A program made the translations under genes and the position numbers. The notes under the pieces are model-generated. The model saw only the letters and a list, made by a program, of their open reading frames with translations, was not told the DNA's origin and did no database searches. DNA of 24,798 nucleotides from assembly GCA_024364805.1 (NCBI GenBank), contig CM044525.1, positions 24,441,163-24,465,960 of the forward strand. Direction: 5' to 3'. Below, piece after piece: positions 8,361-17,814 of this stretch (position 1 is the stretch's first letter; each line of letters opens with the position of its first letter). The stretch comes from Euprymna scolopes. Taxonomy: Eukaryota; Mollusca; Cephalopoda; Sepiida; Sepiolidae.

Positions 8361-8545
8361 GAACCTGTTTTTTTGTTTGCTTGCCTCCCCACAAGGACAG
8401 AGTTAGACACAAGGTCGGTTTTTAATGTGGGGCAAAACCAACTCCCCAAAAAGAGGCACTCTAGTTAGTAACAAAAATAGAAAATGTATCAGTCATGAAG
8501 GATTTCTCGTCCACTAATCGAAACCATTTGCTCCCGTTCCATGAT
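8361..8545 (+). repeat. Repeat family R2, copy 2
   Basis: TTGCCTCCCCACAAGGACAG, GTTAGACACAAGGTCGG, TTTTTAATGTGGGGCAAAAC and AAGAGGCACTCTAGTTAG match copy 1 at 6040. It sits directly after R3 copy 1, so R3 and R2 may be two parts of one larger element, although elsewhere each occurs alone. Confidence 0.55.
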
Positions 8546-8645
8546 TGAATAGAGGTCATGCAATTATATTTTTCAGCCTTCAGGAGAATATCACTTTTAG
8601 AATTGATTTTTCCAAGTACTCTAACCACTGTGTCATGGGCCCTTG
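8545..8645 (-). mobile_element. Possible tRNA-like SINE head remnant
   Basis: On the minus strand GACACAGTGGTTAGAGTACT at about 8616-8635 resembles a tRNA A box with flanks (TGGCNNAGTGG type), the usual start of a tRNA-derived SINE. No convincing B box follows at the expected distance, so this is a weak call. Confidence 0.3.
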
Positions 8646-8790
8646 CATATTATTATCAACATTATTGTTATTGTTCACTTTATTATTAATAGCATTATTA
8701 TTAGAGCATTAACATTATTAACATTAACAGTATTATTACTGTTATTATTATTGATTATTTTTAATTGTATTTATTATTTATTACATATCA
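8643..8790. repeat. Imperfect (ATT)n/(ACATT)n low-complexity tract
   Basis: Repeated TATTATTAT, ACATTATT and ACATTAACA units. The 66-residue frame here is an Ile/Leu-rich translation of this tract and not a gene. Confidence 0.8.
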
Positions 8791-10195
8791 TCTATGAAAC
8801 AATAACTAAGTTTAATGTTATTTTTATCAATAATTTTAGATAGTCTATTGTGTTTAGGGAAACATTTATTTATTATTCAAAAGAATATTTTACCAATTTG
8901 GGTTTTTATCTCCATCGTAAGGCAGATAGAACGAGATTTTCCATTATTTTTTGTTTCTATTATTCATGTTAAACGTTAATGCACTGTTTTTTTAAAAAAT
9001 ATTTTTTCAAGCTGTTTGATATTTTTATTGTGTTGCTTGAATATATTCATATTACTAGAATTAGTGGTTAGTCTATGACCCATTGACCTATGTGTTTGAA
9101 AACTGGGTGGATGGTTAGATTGTCTATAAATATATAATGGAATAGAGTTTTGTTTTCTTTGAGGCTTGTATGCTTTATTATTTAAATGAAAGATTGTATC
9201 TAAAAAAAAAAAAGTATTCTTTTAATTTTTCTTTTTAGATGAAAAGTTAAGTTTTAAAAGATTTGTATTTCTTTTTCGTTTAAACTTTTGCCAGATGTTT
9301 TATAAAATATGAAATCATCATCCTTCTAAGTAGCAATATTTTCTTTGTTGGTTATAAATGAAAGCTTATTGTATATTCCTGTTAACTTGCATATTTCTGC
9401 ACCACAGTGACTCCCCATTTCATCATCAAGGGTTACAAATTGTGGGAAAATTAATGAATGCTTATTATTCACCACAATGTTATTAATTTTCAGAAATCGC
9501 GAGTTCCTAATTTCTGCAGATTATGTTAATTTAGCTTCCTTATTTATAACTGATTTTGTGTTTTGTTTGTTTGTTTTTATAGAACTTCTTAACTTTGTTG
9601 TTGACTAACTTGTATGCATGTATTATAAAATAATTTCATTAATTTATTGAAAAACTAAAGATGAAATTAAATAATTTCTGATTGTTTTATCATTTTAATA
9701 TTTATGTATGTCACATCAAAGCACAATATCACTTGCTACTGCTTATTCCCTATTCAAGCAATCTAAGCACATCACTTGAATAACCTTTGATTCCCAACAT
9801 CATATTGAGCCAATCAAGACCTATAAAATGTATTTCTGAAATATTTCTTGTAATATTATTTGAAAGAAAAAATAAGATAAATTTAGTCACAACTTTCAGT
9901 TGTAAAGAATATATGTAATGCGAATATGAACCTAAAGATATTTGCCAAAATAAATTCTTGATTTTAAAAAAAAATTTCCTCTTAAGTCTGAAAAAAAAAA
10001 AAAATATTGTTTACTTTTTACAAAGATGTTTGAACTTTATTTTTCATATTTAAAAGGGGATATTAAAACAAAAACAAAAAAAAATTGCTTGCTGACTCAA
10101 AGTACCTGATTGTTTTTGTACTTTTTGCAAATAAATAATTCAAATTATATTATCTGTTCAGATAAATTCTAAACTAAAGTAATTTTTATTTTTGT
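8790..10195. other. No gene seen; long AT-rich stretch
   Basis: About 1.4 kb of A/T-rich DNA with no frame of note, no terminal repeats and no match to other parts of the window that I could see. It may be old intronic or intergenic sequence. Confidence 0.5.
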
Positions 10196-10203
10196 TACAA
10201 TGT

Positions 10204-10275
10204 AGAGCTGGATTTTTTCCACATTAAAAACCAATTTTGTGCCTAACTCTGCCCTCGTGGGGAGGAAAATAAATA
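10204..10275 (-). repeat. Repeat family R2, partial copy 3
   Basis: Read on the minus strand, TTTTCCTCCCCACGAGGG, CAGAGTTAGGCACAAAATTG and GTTTTTAATGTGG match the core of R2 copies 1 and 2. The remainder of the element is absent. Confidence 0.55.
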
Positions 10276-10555
10276 GTAACACATGTAAATACATTATAAG
10301 CACCAATATTTTCTACAAAAACAAATAAATTAATAAAAACTATACTTGGCATTGAATGACTTTGCATATTTTTATTTTAATAAAGATGTAAAGAAAATTG
10401 CATAATTTTATTTACACAACACGATGTAACTTCATTTTCAATGAAAAATGTTTAATTAATATTGAATGAAGTTTAGTTTTAATATAAATCAGATTGTGTT
10501 CCTATTTTTTTTAATGCCATTTTTATTTTTCTTAACTTTTTAATTTTAAAAATGT
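10276..10555. other. No gene seen; AT-rich sequence before the gap
   Basis: A/T-rich DNA leading into a (TA)n tract; nothing recognised. Confidence 0.5.
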
Positions 10556-10574
10556 ACATATATATATATATATA
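10556..10574. repeat. (TA)n microsatellite at gap edge
   Basis: The TA run continues directly into the run of N. The gap was probably caused by this simple repeat or by something adjoining it. Confidence 0.9.
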
Positions 10575-11128
10575 NNNNNNNNNNNNNNNNNNNNNNNNNN
10601 NNNNNNNNNNNNNNNNNNNNNNNNNNNNNNNNNNNNNNNNNNNNNNNNNNNNNNNNNNNNNNNNNNNNNNNNNNNNNNNNNNNNNNNNNNNNNNNNNNNN
10701 NNNNNNNNNNNNNNNNNNNNNNNNNNNNNNNNNNNNNNNNNNNNNNNNNNNNNNNNNNNNNNNNNNNNNNNNNNNNNNNNNNNNNNNNNNNNNNNNNNNN
10801 NNNNNNNNNNNNNNNNNNNNNNNNNNNNNNNNNNNNNNNNNNNNNNNNNNNNNNNNNNNNNNNNNNNNNNNNNNNNNNNNNNNNNNNNNNNNNNNNNNNN
10901 NNNNNNNNNNNNNNNNNNNNNNNNNNNNNNNNNNNNNNNNNNNNNNNNNNNNNNNNNNNNNNNNNNNNNNNNNNNNNNNNNNNNNNNNNNNNNNNNNNNN
11001 NNNNNNNNNNNNNNNNNNNNNNNNNNNNNNNNNNNNNNNNNNNNNNNNNNNNNNNNNNNNNNNNNNNNNNNNNNNNNNNNNNNNNNNNNNNNNNNNNNNN
11101 NNNNNNNNNNNNNNNNNNNNNNNNNNNN
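10575..11128. other. Assembly gap (554 N)
   Basis: Unbroken run of undetermined bases. Long frames called across it on both strands are artefacts of translating N. Its real size cannot be judged from the sequence. Confidence 0.99.
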
Positions 11129-12065
11129 TCTTTTTTTGTTTGGGAAGTGAGGCTTGGAGTAAATAATCATTTACTATTTTAAAAAAATAGTATTTACTTT
11201 TTTGTATGCTGATGAAAGTTTTGGTAATCTTTTTAATTCCTACTTATGTGTAAAAAGAAAAAATTGTTCATTTACGTTTTTACAAAAAGTTTTTTTTAAT
11301 TACTGTTCTAATTTTATAGTATGTGAATTTGTTATTGTGTTAAAAATATAAGATTTTAAGGAAAACAGTTATTTGTTTTGAAGATTTAGTTCAATCACTT
11401 TTACAAAAAACAAACTTTTTTTTTCTTTTTTTTTCTTCAGACTTACAATGGCATATTAAAAAAAAAGTGAAGAGTTTACTTTACAAATATTTTTTTTAGG
11501 TCAATATTGAGTTTCATCTACTCTTTATCCTTGATAGTTGTGATTAAATCCATTTCATATTTTATTTCAAATAATACGGCAAGAAATCTTTCAGATACTT
11601 CGGGTCGACGAGCACAGATTGCCTAAATGATGGTAGCAATCAGAGGTTGCTCGAATGACGGGTCTAGATTGCCTGAATAGAAACTCAGTAGCAGCCATTA
11701 GTTTTGCCTGATTAAGCTGACGTATATAAATAGTAAAATACTTTGCACCTTATTTTATTGATATCCTTGACTAATTATAACGAATTATCATTACAGATGG
11801 CAACTTCACATTGTTTCAAGAACAGGGATGAGGTAACTATGATATTTTTATTAAAAATCAACCGGTCGTTGATCATTTGTACATTGCTCTTTTAAAAGAG
11901 CTTTGGTGAACCTTGGGTTTACTTTCACCGATCTCATAACACTTGCTTTCCTTATTTTGTCATTAAGTCCCTACGTTCCATGATCGATGTTTCTGACAAA
12001 GGGTAAAAGAATTGCTGTTTTTTGGGTCTGAATCTACCCATCGAACACTTCTTTTGGGCTAGTGT
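11129..12065. other. No gene seen; AT-rich sequence
   Basis: No supported gene. At 11615-11690 the phrase AGATTGCCTAAATGA / AGATTGCCTGAATAG occurs twice, but the unit is too short and diverged to define a repeat. Confidence 0.45.
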
Positions 12066-12069
12066 TTTT

Positions 12070-12330
12070 TTTTCCAGATGACTGTTGGGGTGCCAAAAAT
12101 GACCTGGCAACCATTTTTTTTTTTTTTTTTTTTTTTCAGTCCGCTTGATTTTAGGCCTATTTGAGCTGTCTACTCAACACCAACCTTGTCCACTAATGAG
12201 AATCAGTGTTGTCCTTCCACCTCTTTCTTCATCTATCCCTTCTTCTTCCTTCCCGTCTTGGAGGATTGTCTTTGCAAGACCAGATGATTGTGCAATATGG
12301 CTGTACCATCATTTTTGGTCTAGATGTACT
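12070..12330 (-). mobile_element. LINE ORF2 C-terminal tail, degraded
   Basis: On the minus strand, SSGLAKTILQDGKEEEGID with a following Arg-rich stretch, and then MVARSFLAPQQSSGKK, recall the extreme C-terminus of many animal non-LTR endonuclease-reverse transcriptases. In those, a GHV-RSSGLAKTILQG...GRQRKRWEDNI...W block precedes a final REKWR-like segment. Here the middle is shifted in frame, and a poly-T run (12113-12136) interrupts the tail as an expanded A run on the minus strand. This is recognised from memory; the clade is not assigned. The plus-strand frames at 12145-12559 are shadows. Confidence 0.55.
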
Positions 12331-12339
12331 TCACATAGT

Positions 12340-13515
12340 GTCTGCATGAATGTCCAAATAAATTACAAAAAAAATGGTATCATATCAGCCACATCATCAT
12401 TTTTTTTTTCCATATTGGATCACATGTGAAAAATTTCAAAATTTAATAAAATCACGTGGTCAATTGGGGAGAGGAAAATTAGGTGTTTCTACATTATTGG
12501 GACGGGATTTTGTAGTCGATAAATGGGGTTTTCAAATAAAAAACAATGGTTTCAACTGATTTTTTGTTGTTAATTCTTATAAGTTACAATGGTAGCTTCC
12601 AAATTATGCAGTCGAAATTACCTGAATATTACTGAATTATTAAAAAAAAAAAAACTTTCATCGTGTAAGCAGGTGAAAAATTTCCATTTTTGTTTAATTT
12701 GAACAGAAAATTGCCTCCCTGTTGAACTCTTGTGTTTTACTATCGTTTTCTTCAAATTCCCTTTTTTTATTTTCTTTAATAAATAATTTTCTAACTTATC
12801 GATTTTCGTAATGTTTGGATATAATCATCTTCAAAATACGAGGAATACATAGATACTATTGTTTTCATGTGAAATTCAGTTTTATGATTTCCGAAAATCT
12901 TATCCCAATTTTGTAGAAGTGCCAAAAATTGTTCTCAACTTCTTGACTAATTCAGTGTTTGAGATGTAAAAGAAATCTTTAATGGAACATTCGAATATCT
13001 ATGTATCTCGCATAGAGATCAAGTATTAGCCCCGAGGAAGGAGTCTCTTGATTTCTGAGAACTGAAGTAAAAATCAAACAAAAAAAACAAATCTGATGCT
13101 ATTTTTGGATTCCCCAGATCAAAAAACATACCTGGGTAAATATTTGCAGGTTTACATCATGTTCCAAACCAAAAATATTCAAGAAAATGTAATTATTAAA
13201 ATGCCTCTCCGGCGACGTATTGTGCAATTTACACAAAATGAAAAATGTTCTAAATTGACAACCGGTTGGAGTAGCATGGTCAAATTTGCAGGATTTCTCA
13301 GTGTTTATGATGTCCATTTATGGTGTAAGTCACAACAAAATCCTAAATTTCTGGGTGGTTTGACATGGAATTACTCTAATATCAGTTTCCCTGCACCTTT
13401 CTCACCCAATCAGTGTTGGATATATCATTAGGCCCAATCCTGAAAATGGAATATTATCAAATGTACAAAAATAAGTATAAAAAAGTAATATTGTTATATA
13501 GGCTGAGTTCACAAG
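12340..13515. other. No recognised gene; one unassigned open frame
   Basis: The region holds one frame, 13096-13431 plus, of 111 residues, without any motif I know. A Lys/Arg-rich stretch (KMPLRRRIVQFTQNEKCSK) lies near residue 35-53. A minus-strand frame of 72 residues overlaps it. Neither has a promoter, splice or homology signal that I can support, and both could be chance or part of an unlisted repeat. The rest is A/T-rich. Confidence 0.35.
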
Positions 13516-13519
13516 GACA

Positions 13520-13568
13520 TAGGTTCCTCATTCAATCCATAGCAACATTGTGTCTCTCTACTTGTGTA
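13520..13568 (+). mobile_element. Helentron-like family E, 3' end remnant
   Basis: CATTCAATCCATAGCAACAT, then TGTGTCTCTCTACTTGTG, aligns with the 3' end of family E (CATTCAATCCAGGGCAACGT, CAGGTCTCCCTGCTAGT). Only about 45 bp is recognisable and the CTAGT terminus is mutated. Confidence 0.45.
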
Positions 13569-13762
13569 TTTATAAAATCTCTGGTACGCAGTAGTAAAAA
13601 ATACCTTGGCACAGCTTGTGATTGTTACAATTTTTTGTTTTAACCCGTTATATTGGTTATCTCCTTGGCTCAAGATCAAGTTTAAAATGAATCATTTCTT
13701 TTTAGATTTCTATAGTTATCTGCTTGAAAAGCAAGCATTATTAATACAGCCAATTATTGACT

Positions 13763-13795
13763 ACTAGTTGCTGTACCTGCCATTGTTCAGACGAA
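13763..13795 (-). mobile_element. Helentron-like 3' end remnant
   Basis: ACTAGTTGCTGTACCTGCCA, then TTGTTCAG, parallels ACTAGCGGGGTACCCGGCGT, then TGCCCG at 20079 and 24765. It reads as a decayed minus-strand terminus with several CpG positions changed. The rest of the element is not recognisable. Confidence 0.5.
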
Positions 13796-13839
13796 TAAAC
13801 TCGTAGACTTAAATATCTATCAAATTCTTATAACCATGT

Positions 13840-14020
13840 TTTATGAGTTTCAAAAAAAATATTTCTTTCCTTAATTTAAAAATTTTCTTTTTTTTTTTTT
13901 TGTTCAATTTTGTTTTGTTTTTTGTTGTTTGTTTTTTTTTTATACTTTTTTTTTTCAAATTATTTTTCAATTTTGTTTGTTTTTTTCCTAATTGTTTCTT
14001 TTTTAAAATTTTTTTAAGAA
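13840..14020. repeat. T-rich low-complexity tract
   Basis: Long T runs with TTG interruptions. The frame starting at 13843 is Phe-rich translation of this tract. Confidence 0.85.
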
Positions 14021-14069
14021 GATATGGTAATTTTTTACTTGAAAGTAAAGATCATCTTGTAAATCTCTT

Positions 14070-14190
14070 CATATATGATTTGGATTATTCAGACCACTAT
14101 TTTAATCTTGGTTGTTATTTTCACAATGTTTCCGCCAATGTAACCAAAATATTGTCACCACATCTGGGTTTGTGCATCTACCATTAGTTT
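14070..14190 (+). repeat. Repeat family R3, copy 2 (diverged)
   Basis: GATTTGGATTATTCAGACCA, TTTTAATCTTGGTTGTTATT and CACAATGTTTCCGCCAATGT align with the minus-strand copy at 14815-14990, where TTATAATCTTGGTTCATAG and AACAATGTTTCAGTCGACGT are found. The LINE fragment starts directly after it. Confidence 0.5.
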
Positions 14191-14199
14191 CTCACTCTT

Positions 14200-14650
14200 A
14201 GACAGGGCCCCAAAAAGAGTCTCAAATCTAATAGTTCCCACACTATCAGCCAACCCCTCTCGTATCACTGCAATGTTGCATCTATGTGTCTGTTTTACAA
14301 GTACTTTAATGGAATAGGCTCTGATGAACTCGTAGCACTTGTGCCCCCACGATGTATATACTTTAAACTAACCTGACAAGTAGCAAAATACCATCCTTTC
14401 ACTGTTGAGATCCTTAGATCCCAGAAAGCATTTTACTCTAATAGTTTCGTCCCTCGGACTGTTAGACTTTGTAATTCTCCCCGTTTTCTGTTTCCTTGAC
14501 TGTACTAACATACAGAAGTTTAAATGTAATGTAAATATAGTTCTTACTACTCAACTTCTCATGGTATTCTGTTATACACAGTCCCAAATAGTAGCCCTTT
14601 ACGTTCCATGTGGCAATATTTCTTATTTGGAGTGAAAAAAATAAAAACAA
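14200..14650 (+). mobile_element. LINE family B, ORF2 C-terminal part and 3' end
   Basis: The best preserved LINE coding piece in the window. In one frame from about 14260 it reads QPLSYHCNVASMCLFYKYFN, GIGSDELVALVPPRC, then HPFTVEILRSQ, then FYSNSFVPRTVRLCNS, and after a frame change CTNIQKFKCNVN. This is the typical C-terminal block of CR1/Jockey-like non-LTR elements (LFYKYFNG...L..LVPP...RT.RLWNSLP...F...KFK..VN). One in-frame TGA stands where a CGA Arg is usual (about 14372), consistent with CpG decay. The 3' end AGTAGCCCTTTACGTTCCAT, then GTGGCAATAT, matches the copies at 17.9 kb and 21.4 kb. It ends near an A-rich tract (14634-14669). The copy is 5'-truncated and dead. Confidence 0.8.
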
Positions 14651-14814
14651 AAAAAAACAAAACAAAAAAACTGTTGCATGCATTATCTGTTGCGTTGGTG
14701 GTCCATGAAATTTGAAGTGTCAATCCTTGCCACAGACGATAATAATAGCTTAAAATAATATAATTAATTAACACTTCTATTTATTTCATCATGTCTGGTG
14801 AAATAAGAACAATC

Positions 14815-14990
14815 TACCCCTGTTAAGTTAGAAATTCTGCATAGTTTCCGGAGTTCAACATGAATATTTGCCACCCAAAGGAGATCTGATATTACGTCGA
14901 CTGAAACATTGTTGAAACTATGAACCAAGATTATAACAGTCATTTGAATAATCAAATAATAATTAGTTTGCATCTCAAAAATTTTCAAAT
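14815..14990 (-). repeat. Repeat family R3, copy 3
   Basis: The reverse complement reads TTTTTGAGATGCAAACTAAT, ATCTTGGTTCATAGTTTCAA, CAATGTTTCAGTCGACGTAA, TATCAGATCTCCTTTGGGTG, TGTTGAACTCCGGAAACTAT. It parallels R3 copy 1 at 8186. The minus-strand frame at 14764-14988 is incidental. Confidence 0.55.
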
Positions 14991-15265
14991 ATTATATCTC
15001 GATATCTGTCTATTCCTTAGACAAACATAACCATCATGGACATGTTTACAAGGTGTTAAATCTCAGAAATACCTTTGCATTGGTCTTAAGCTGAGTTCAG
15101 CTTGCACAACATCACAAAGATTGTCAGTAGCAATATAAATAAGTCAAGGATATCTGGCTCAGTAGAGCAACAGGTTTTTATATATGAGTCGAACTTCTCC
15201 ACATGCCCACTCTTTTTCTGAAACCCACCAGAAATCTGTTTTGCAAGAAATGTTTCCGTTTAATA
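14990..15265. other. No gene seen
   Basis: Unremarkable mixed-composition sequence between repeats R3 and R1. Confidence 0.45.
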
Positions 15266-15267
15266 AA

Positions 15268-15475
15268 TTTCACTGGTGCTATTAGATCAGGCCATCTCAA
15301 GATAATGGCTTCCTGACCTAAAACAACAATTTTCCTCTACAAAACAAGCAAACCAAACACTGAATAAAAATTTGAAGATATAAACAACTTCAAGCATAGG
15401 GACTTCCAAAATTACTGGATTTGGCATTAAATAACCCAAAAAAAGGTTGATATGCCGTAAAACAAAACAACCTTC
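15268..15475. repeat. Repeat family R1, copy 3
   Basis: TTCACTGGTGCTATTAGATC, AGGCCATCTC, TGGCTTCCTGACCTAAAAC, AATTTGAAGATATAAACAAC, TTACTGGATTTGGCATTAAA and GTTGATATGCCGTAAAACAA align with 4826-5180. The right-hand unit occurs once here, so the duplicated unit in the 5 kb copy is a local change. Confidence 0.6.
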
Positions 15476-15672
15476 TACCCTTCTCACCCTTCACTTGATT
15501 CTGAGAAATGGGCATCAATAAGTGATGTACACTGGTCTTTCCATTGGGTCAATCCTGTTTGACATCTGTCAACCTTTTGTAAAGTTCTGATAATCTATTG
15601 CGTGTATATATATATATATTAATCTTAGCTTTTACTAAGATCTATGCTTTTCACTGAACTTATTAACAAATC

Positions 15673-15960
15673 ATTTTATATTTCATTGTAACTTTTGGTG
15701 CAACCAATTGATTATCTAAATGGAAAATCAGTTTTCAGTTGTATCATAGTTTAGGATTCACGTTGTTACATCATTAGTCGTAGTGCAGTTCATTTGCTGT
15801 ACATTAAAAAAAATCATAATTTTATATTTCATTGTAACTTTTGGTGCAACCAATTGATTATCTAAATGGAAAATCAGTTTTCAGTTGTATCATAGTTTAG
15901 GATTCACATTGTTACATCATTAGTCATAGTGCAGTTCATTTGCTGTACATTAAAAAAAAT
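15673..15960. repeat. 142-bp tandem duplication, period 146
   Basis: Segments 15673-15814 and 15819-15960 are identical apart from two bases, at 15762/15908 and 15780/15926. Both differences are CG in the first unit and CA in the second. A diverged third piece lies at about 16243-16303 (TTTAGAGTTCATATTGTCAC, GAGTCATAGTGCAGTTTGTT). The unit contains GGTGCAACCAATTGATTATC and no coding frame. Confidence 0.95.
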
Positions 15961-15965
15961 AAAGG

Positions 15966-16600
15966 AAATTTGTTATTATTGGAGTGGCACCCTACAAATT
16001 CTGATGTTGGACTAATACTGACATCATTTTTGATAAGCAGGTTCTGCTTTCCAGTAAGTCTCAACCCAAGACTCTGAGGAAAAGGCGTAACATTACTTGT
16101 CCTTTATTTGAACAGAGTTCCCACTCAACTAACATGTTTGTTTGTATTTCTCTCTAATATATTTTTCATTTCACTGTTTCTGAGTTTTCTCGTTGTTCCT
16201 TTCAACATTTATACCACAACAATTTATAATTTATAACAATTTAGAGTTCATATTGTCACATCAAGAGTCATAGTGCAGTTTGTTTGCTGTATATTTTTTA
16301 ACAGATTCTTGTGATAAATAAATGTTCAGTGTTTGGTTTTAATTTATTATATTAGTTCTCTCTTTATAAGTAGTAATTTTTATATATATTGAATTTTATT
16401 CTCTTATCTCTGGAAGTTGATGCTGTTGGAATTGGTAAAAATTATGGTTATCTTGCCTGATTCGGTTCTGTTATATCTCTCATAAAGTAATTGGCTTTTT
16501 TGTGTCTTTGAGTTTGAAACCACCTTCTGGCATATGCCTTAATAAAGATTATGAGTCTCTCAAAATCTATCTGCAGAGACGCATGAGTAAAGATATTAAA
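15966..16600. other. No gene seen; includes a diverged third copy of the 146-bp unit
   Basis: Apart from the partial repeat unit at about 16243-16303, no feature was recognised. Confidence 0.45.
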
Positions 16601-16608
16601 AGGACGAC

Positions 16609-16798
16609 GTAAATATATAAATGCTATGAAAAAAGAAAAAAGAAACGACTATAGTAGACGTACTAGCAACGTGAGAATGTAAATATATAAATAGCGCAAA
16701 TAAAGAAAAGAAACGATTAAAATAGTAGTAGCAGCAGTGTAGAAGGAGAATAAGAGGATAATATAAATAAATGAATGATCTAAATAAAGAAGAAAAAC
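16609..16798. repeat. Purine-rich minisatellite, about 70-bp unit
   Basis: GTAAATATATAAAT starts at 16609 and again at 16679, 70 bp apart. Each is followed by an AAAGAAAAGAAACGA-like block and a GTAGTAGCAGC-like block. A third, more diverged unit (ATATAAATAAATGA, AAAGAAGAAAAAC) runs from about 16760. The plus strand is strongly A/G-rich. Confidence 0.6.
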
Positions 16799-16871
16799 TT
16801 AAAATTACAGAAAATTATAAAAATAGTAATCCATAATTCAGGCTGAAACCAGTAGCACACAGGAGTCCTAA

Positions 16872-17056
16872 GTTATTACTAGGGCTATGACAAGATAATA
16901 TTCGTTTCATTATTTTGACTTGAGTATATATCAGTTAATATCTTACATAGTTTTAGATAGAGTGATGTGGTTCTTTATTGATTAACTGTGTCGGATATAT
17001 ACTAGAGAGTCAAAACAATGATAAGAACATTCTCTTGTCATAGCCCTAGTTATTAC
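16872..17056. mobile_element. hAT-type MITE, copy 3 (169 bp plus 8-bp TSD)
   Basis: Element 16880-17048 starts TAGGGCTATGACAAGATAAT and ends with the complement of TAGGGCTATGACAAGAGAAT. The inverted similarity runs inward for about 45-50 bp. The perfect 8-bp duplication GTTATTAC flanks it at 16872-16879 and 17049-17056. The middle (AGTTAATATCTTACATAG, AGAGTGATGTGGTTC) matches copies 1 and 2. This is the cleanest copy and defines the family. Confidence 0.9.
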
Positions 17057-17105
17057 AGAGCAATCCCAAGTGGGTGTTTTAGTTCAGTATAAAAAGTAAA
17101 ACTAC

Positions 17106-17175
17106 ATGGATTTACATTCTACGATTGCTTTTATAGTTAAGCCCTGTCAACTTCTTCTTCGAACCAATCATTTTT
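17106..17175 (+). repeat. Short dispersed repeat R4, copy 1
   Basis: TTTACATTCTACGATTGCTT, TTATAGTTAAGCC and CGAACCAATCA match TTTACATTCTATGATTGCTT, TTATAGTTTAAACC and CAACCAATTA at 19583-19650, both preceded by ACATGG. About 70 bp is shared; the class is unknown. Confidence 0.6.
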
Positions 17176-17424
17176 TTTTATCTCCTCAATACATTAGGTT
17201 AATCATAAAACAAAATAGTTGTAAACATTAAACAATCTTTATTATGTAAGAAAAACGTTTTCTATCCTAAGTAAAAACAGATGTGCACAAAATATTTATG
17301 AAAATCATCACAATGGGTCCCCCCCCCACACACACACACCGTTTCTTCTTCTCTACAACCTCTCTCTCATAGACATGATGATGCTAGCCTCAAGTTTTTT
17401 TAATAAATAATATTCTGTTCCCCA

Positions 17425-17690
17425 GAATTGTCTGATTTATGCCTGCTTCCTTTGTTCCAGCTCATTTGGTCTAGTGGTCTCCATAGATTCACTATTTTGC
17501 TACCTCATTTTAATACAGTTTTCTATTCAAGTAGTTTCTTTCCAAAAGCTCCAAGCTTGTGGCGATTTTTTCATGTTGACTGTTTTACTCCTTACTATCG
17601 CCTTGGTTTTAAGACATCAATAGAGATCTCCTGTCTTTTCGATAGTCATCTTTTGTCGTTCTTGTTAGCGTCTTGTTTGTAGCGATTGCT
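17425..17690 (+). mobile_element. Possible LINE ORF2 C-terminal remnant, other family
   Basis: An 84-residue frame contains SSSFFPKAPSLWRFF and then GFKTSIEISCL. This order recalls the NSFFPRTARLWNSLP ... FKTSINRHL block at the C-terminus of CR1/Jockey-like LINEs. It is followed by an A-rich run at 17692-17702. The match is weak and rests on a short motif. It differs from families A and B in this window. Confidence 0.35.
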
Positions 17691-17814
17691 TTAAAAAAAA
17701 AATAGATAAAACAAACAAATAAAAAAACAAACACATCCACCAAGAGAACTGACAAACCGGAATACAAATAATGATTTTGTAGGAATAAAGCTATCAATAA
17801 CAAAAATCTAGTTT

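Noticed and set aside
8643-8843. Small hydrophobic membrane protein
   Set aside because: The Ile/Leu content comes from an imperfect ATT repeat.
10532-11170. Long open frames of more than 200 residues on both strands
   Set aside because: They consist almost wholly of the N gap and carry no information.
12930-13070. Regulatory hairpin at 13018-13055 (ATCAAG ... CTTGAT)
   Set aside because: A 6-bp stem with a long loop is expected by chance in sequence of this length.
13843-14187. Phe-rich 114-residue protein
   Set aside because: The frame is produced by T runs and then continues into repeat R3.
15673-15960. CRISPR array or satellite array
   Set aside because: Two direct units with a 4-bp separation and one diverged piece form a simple tandem duplication, in a eukaryotic setting.
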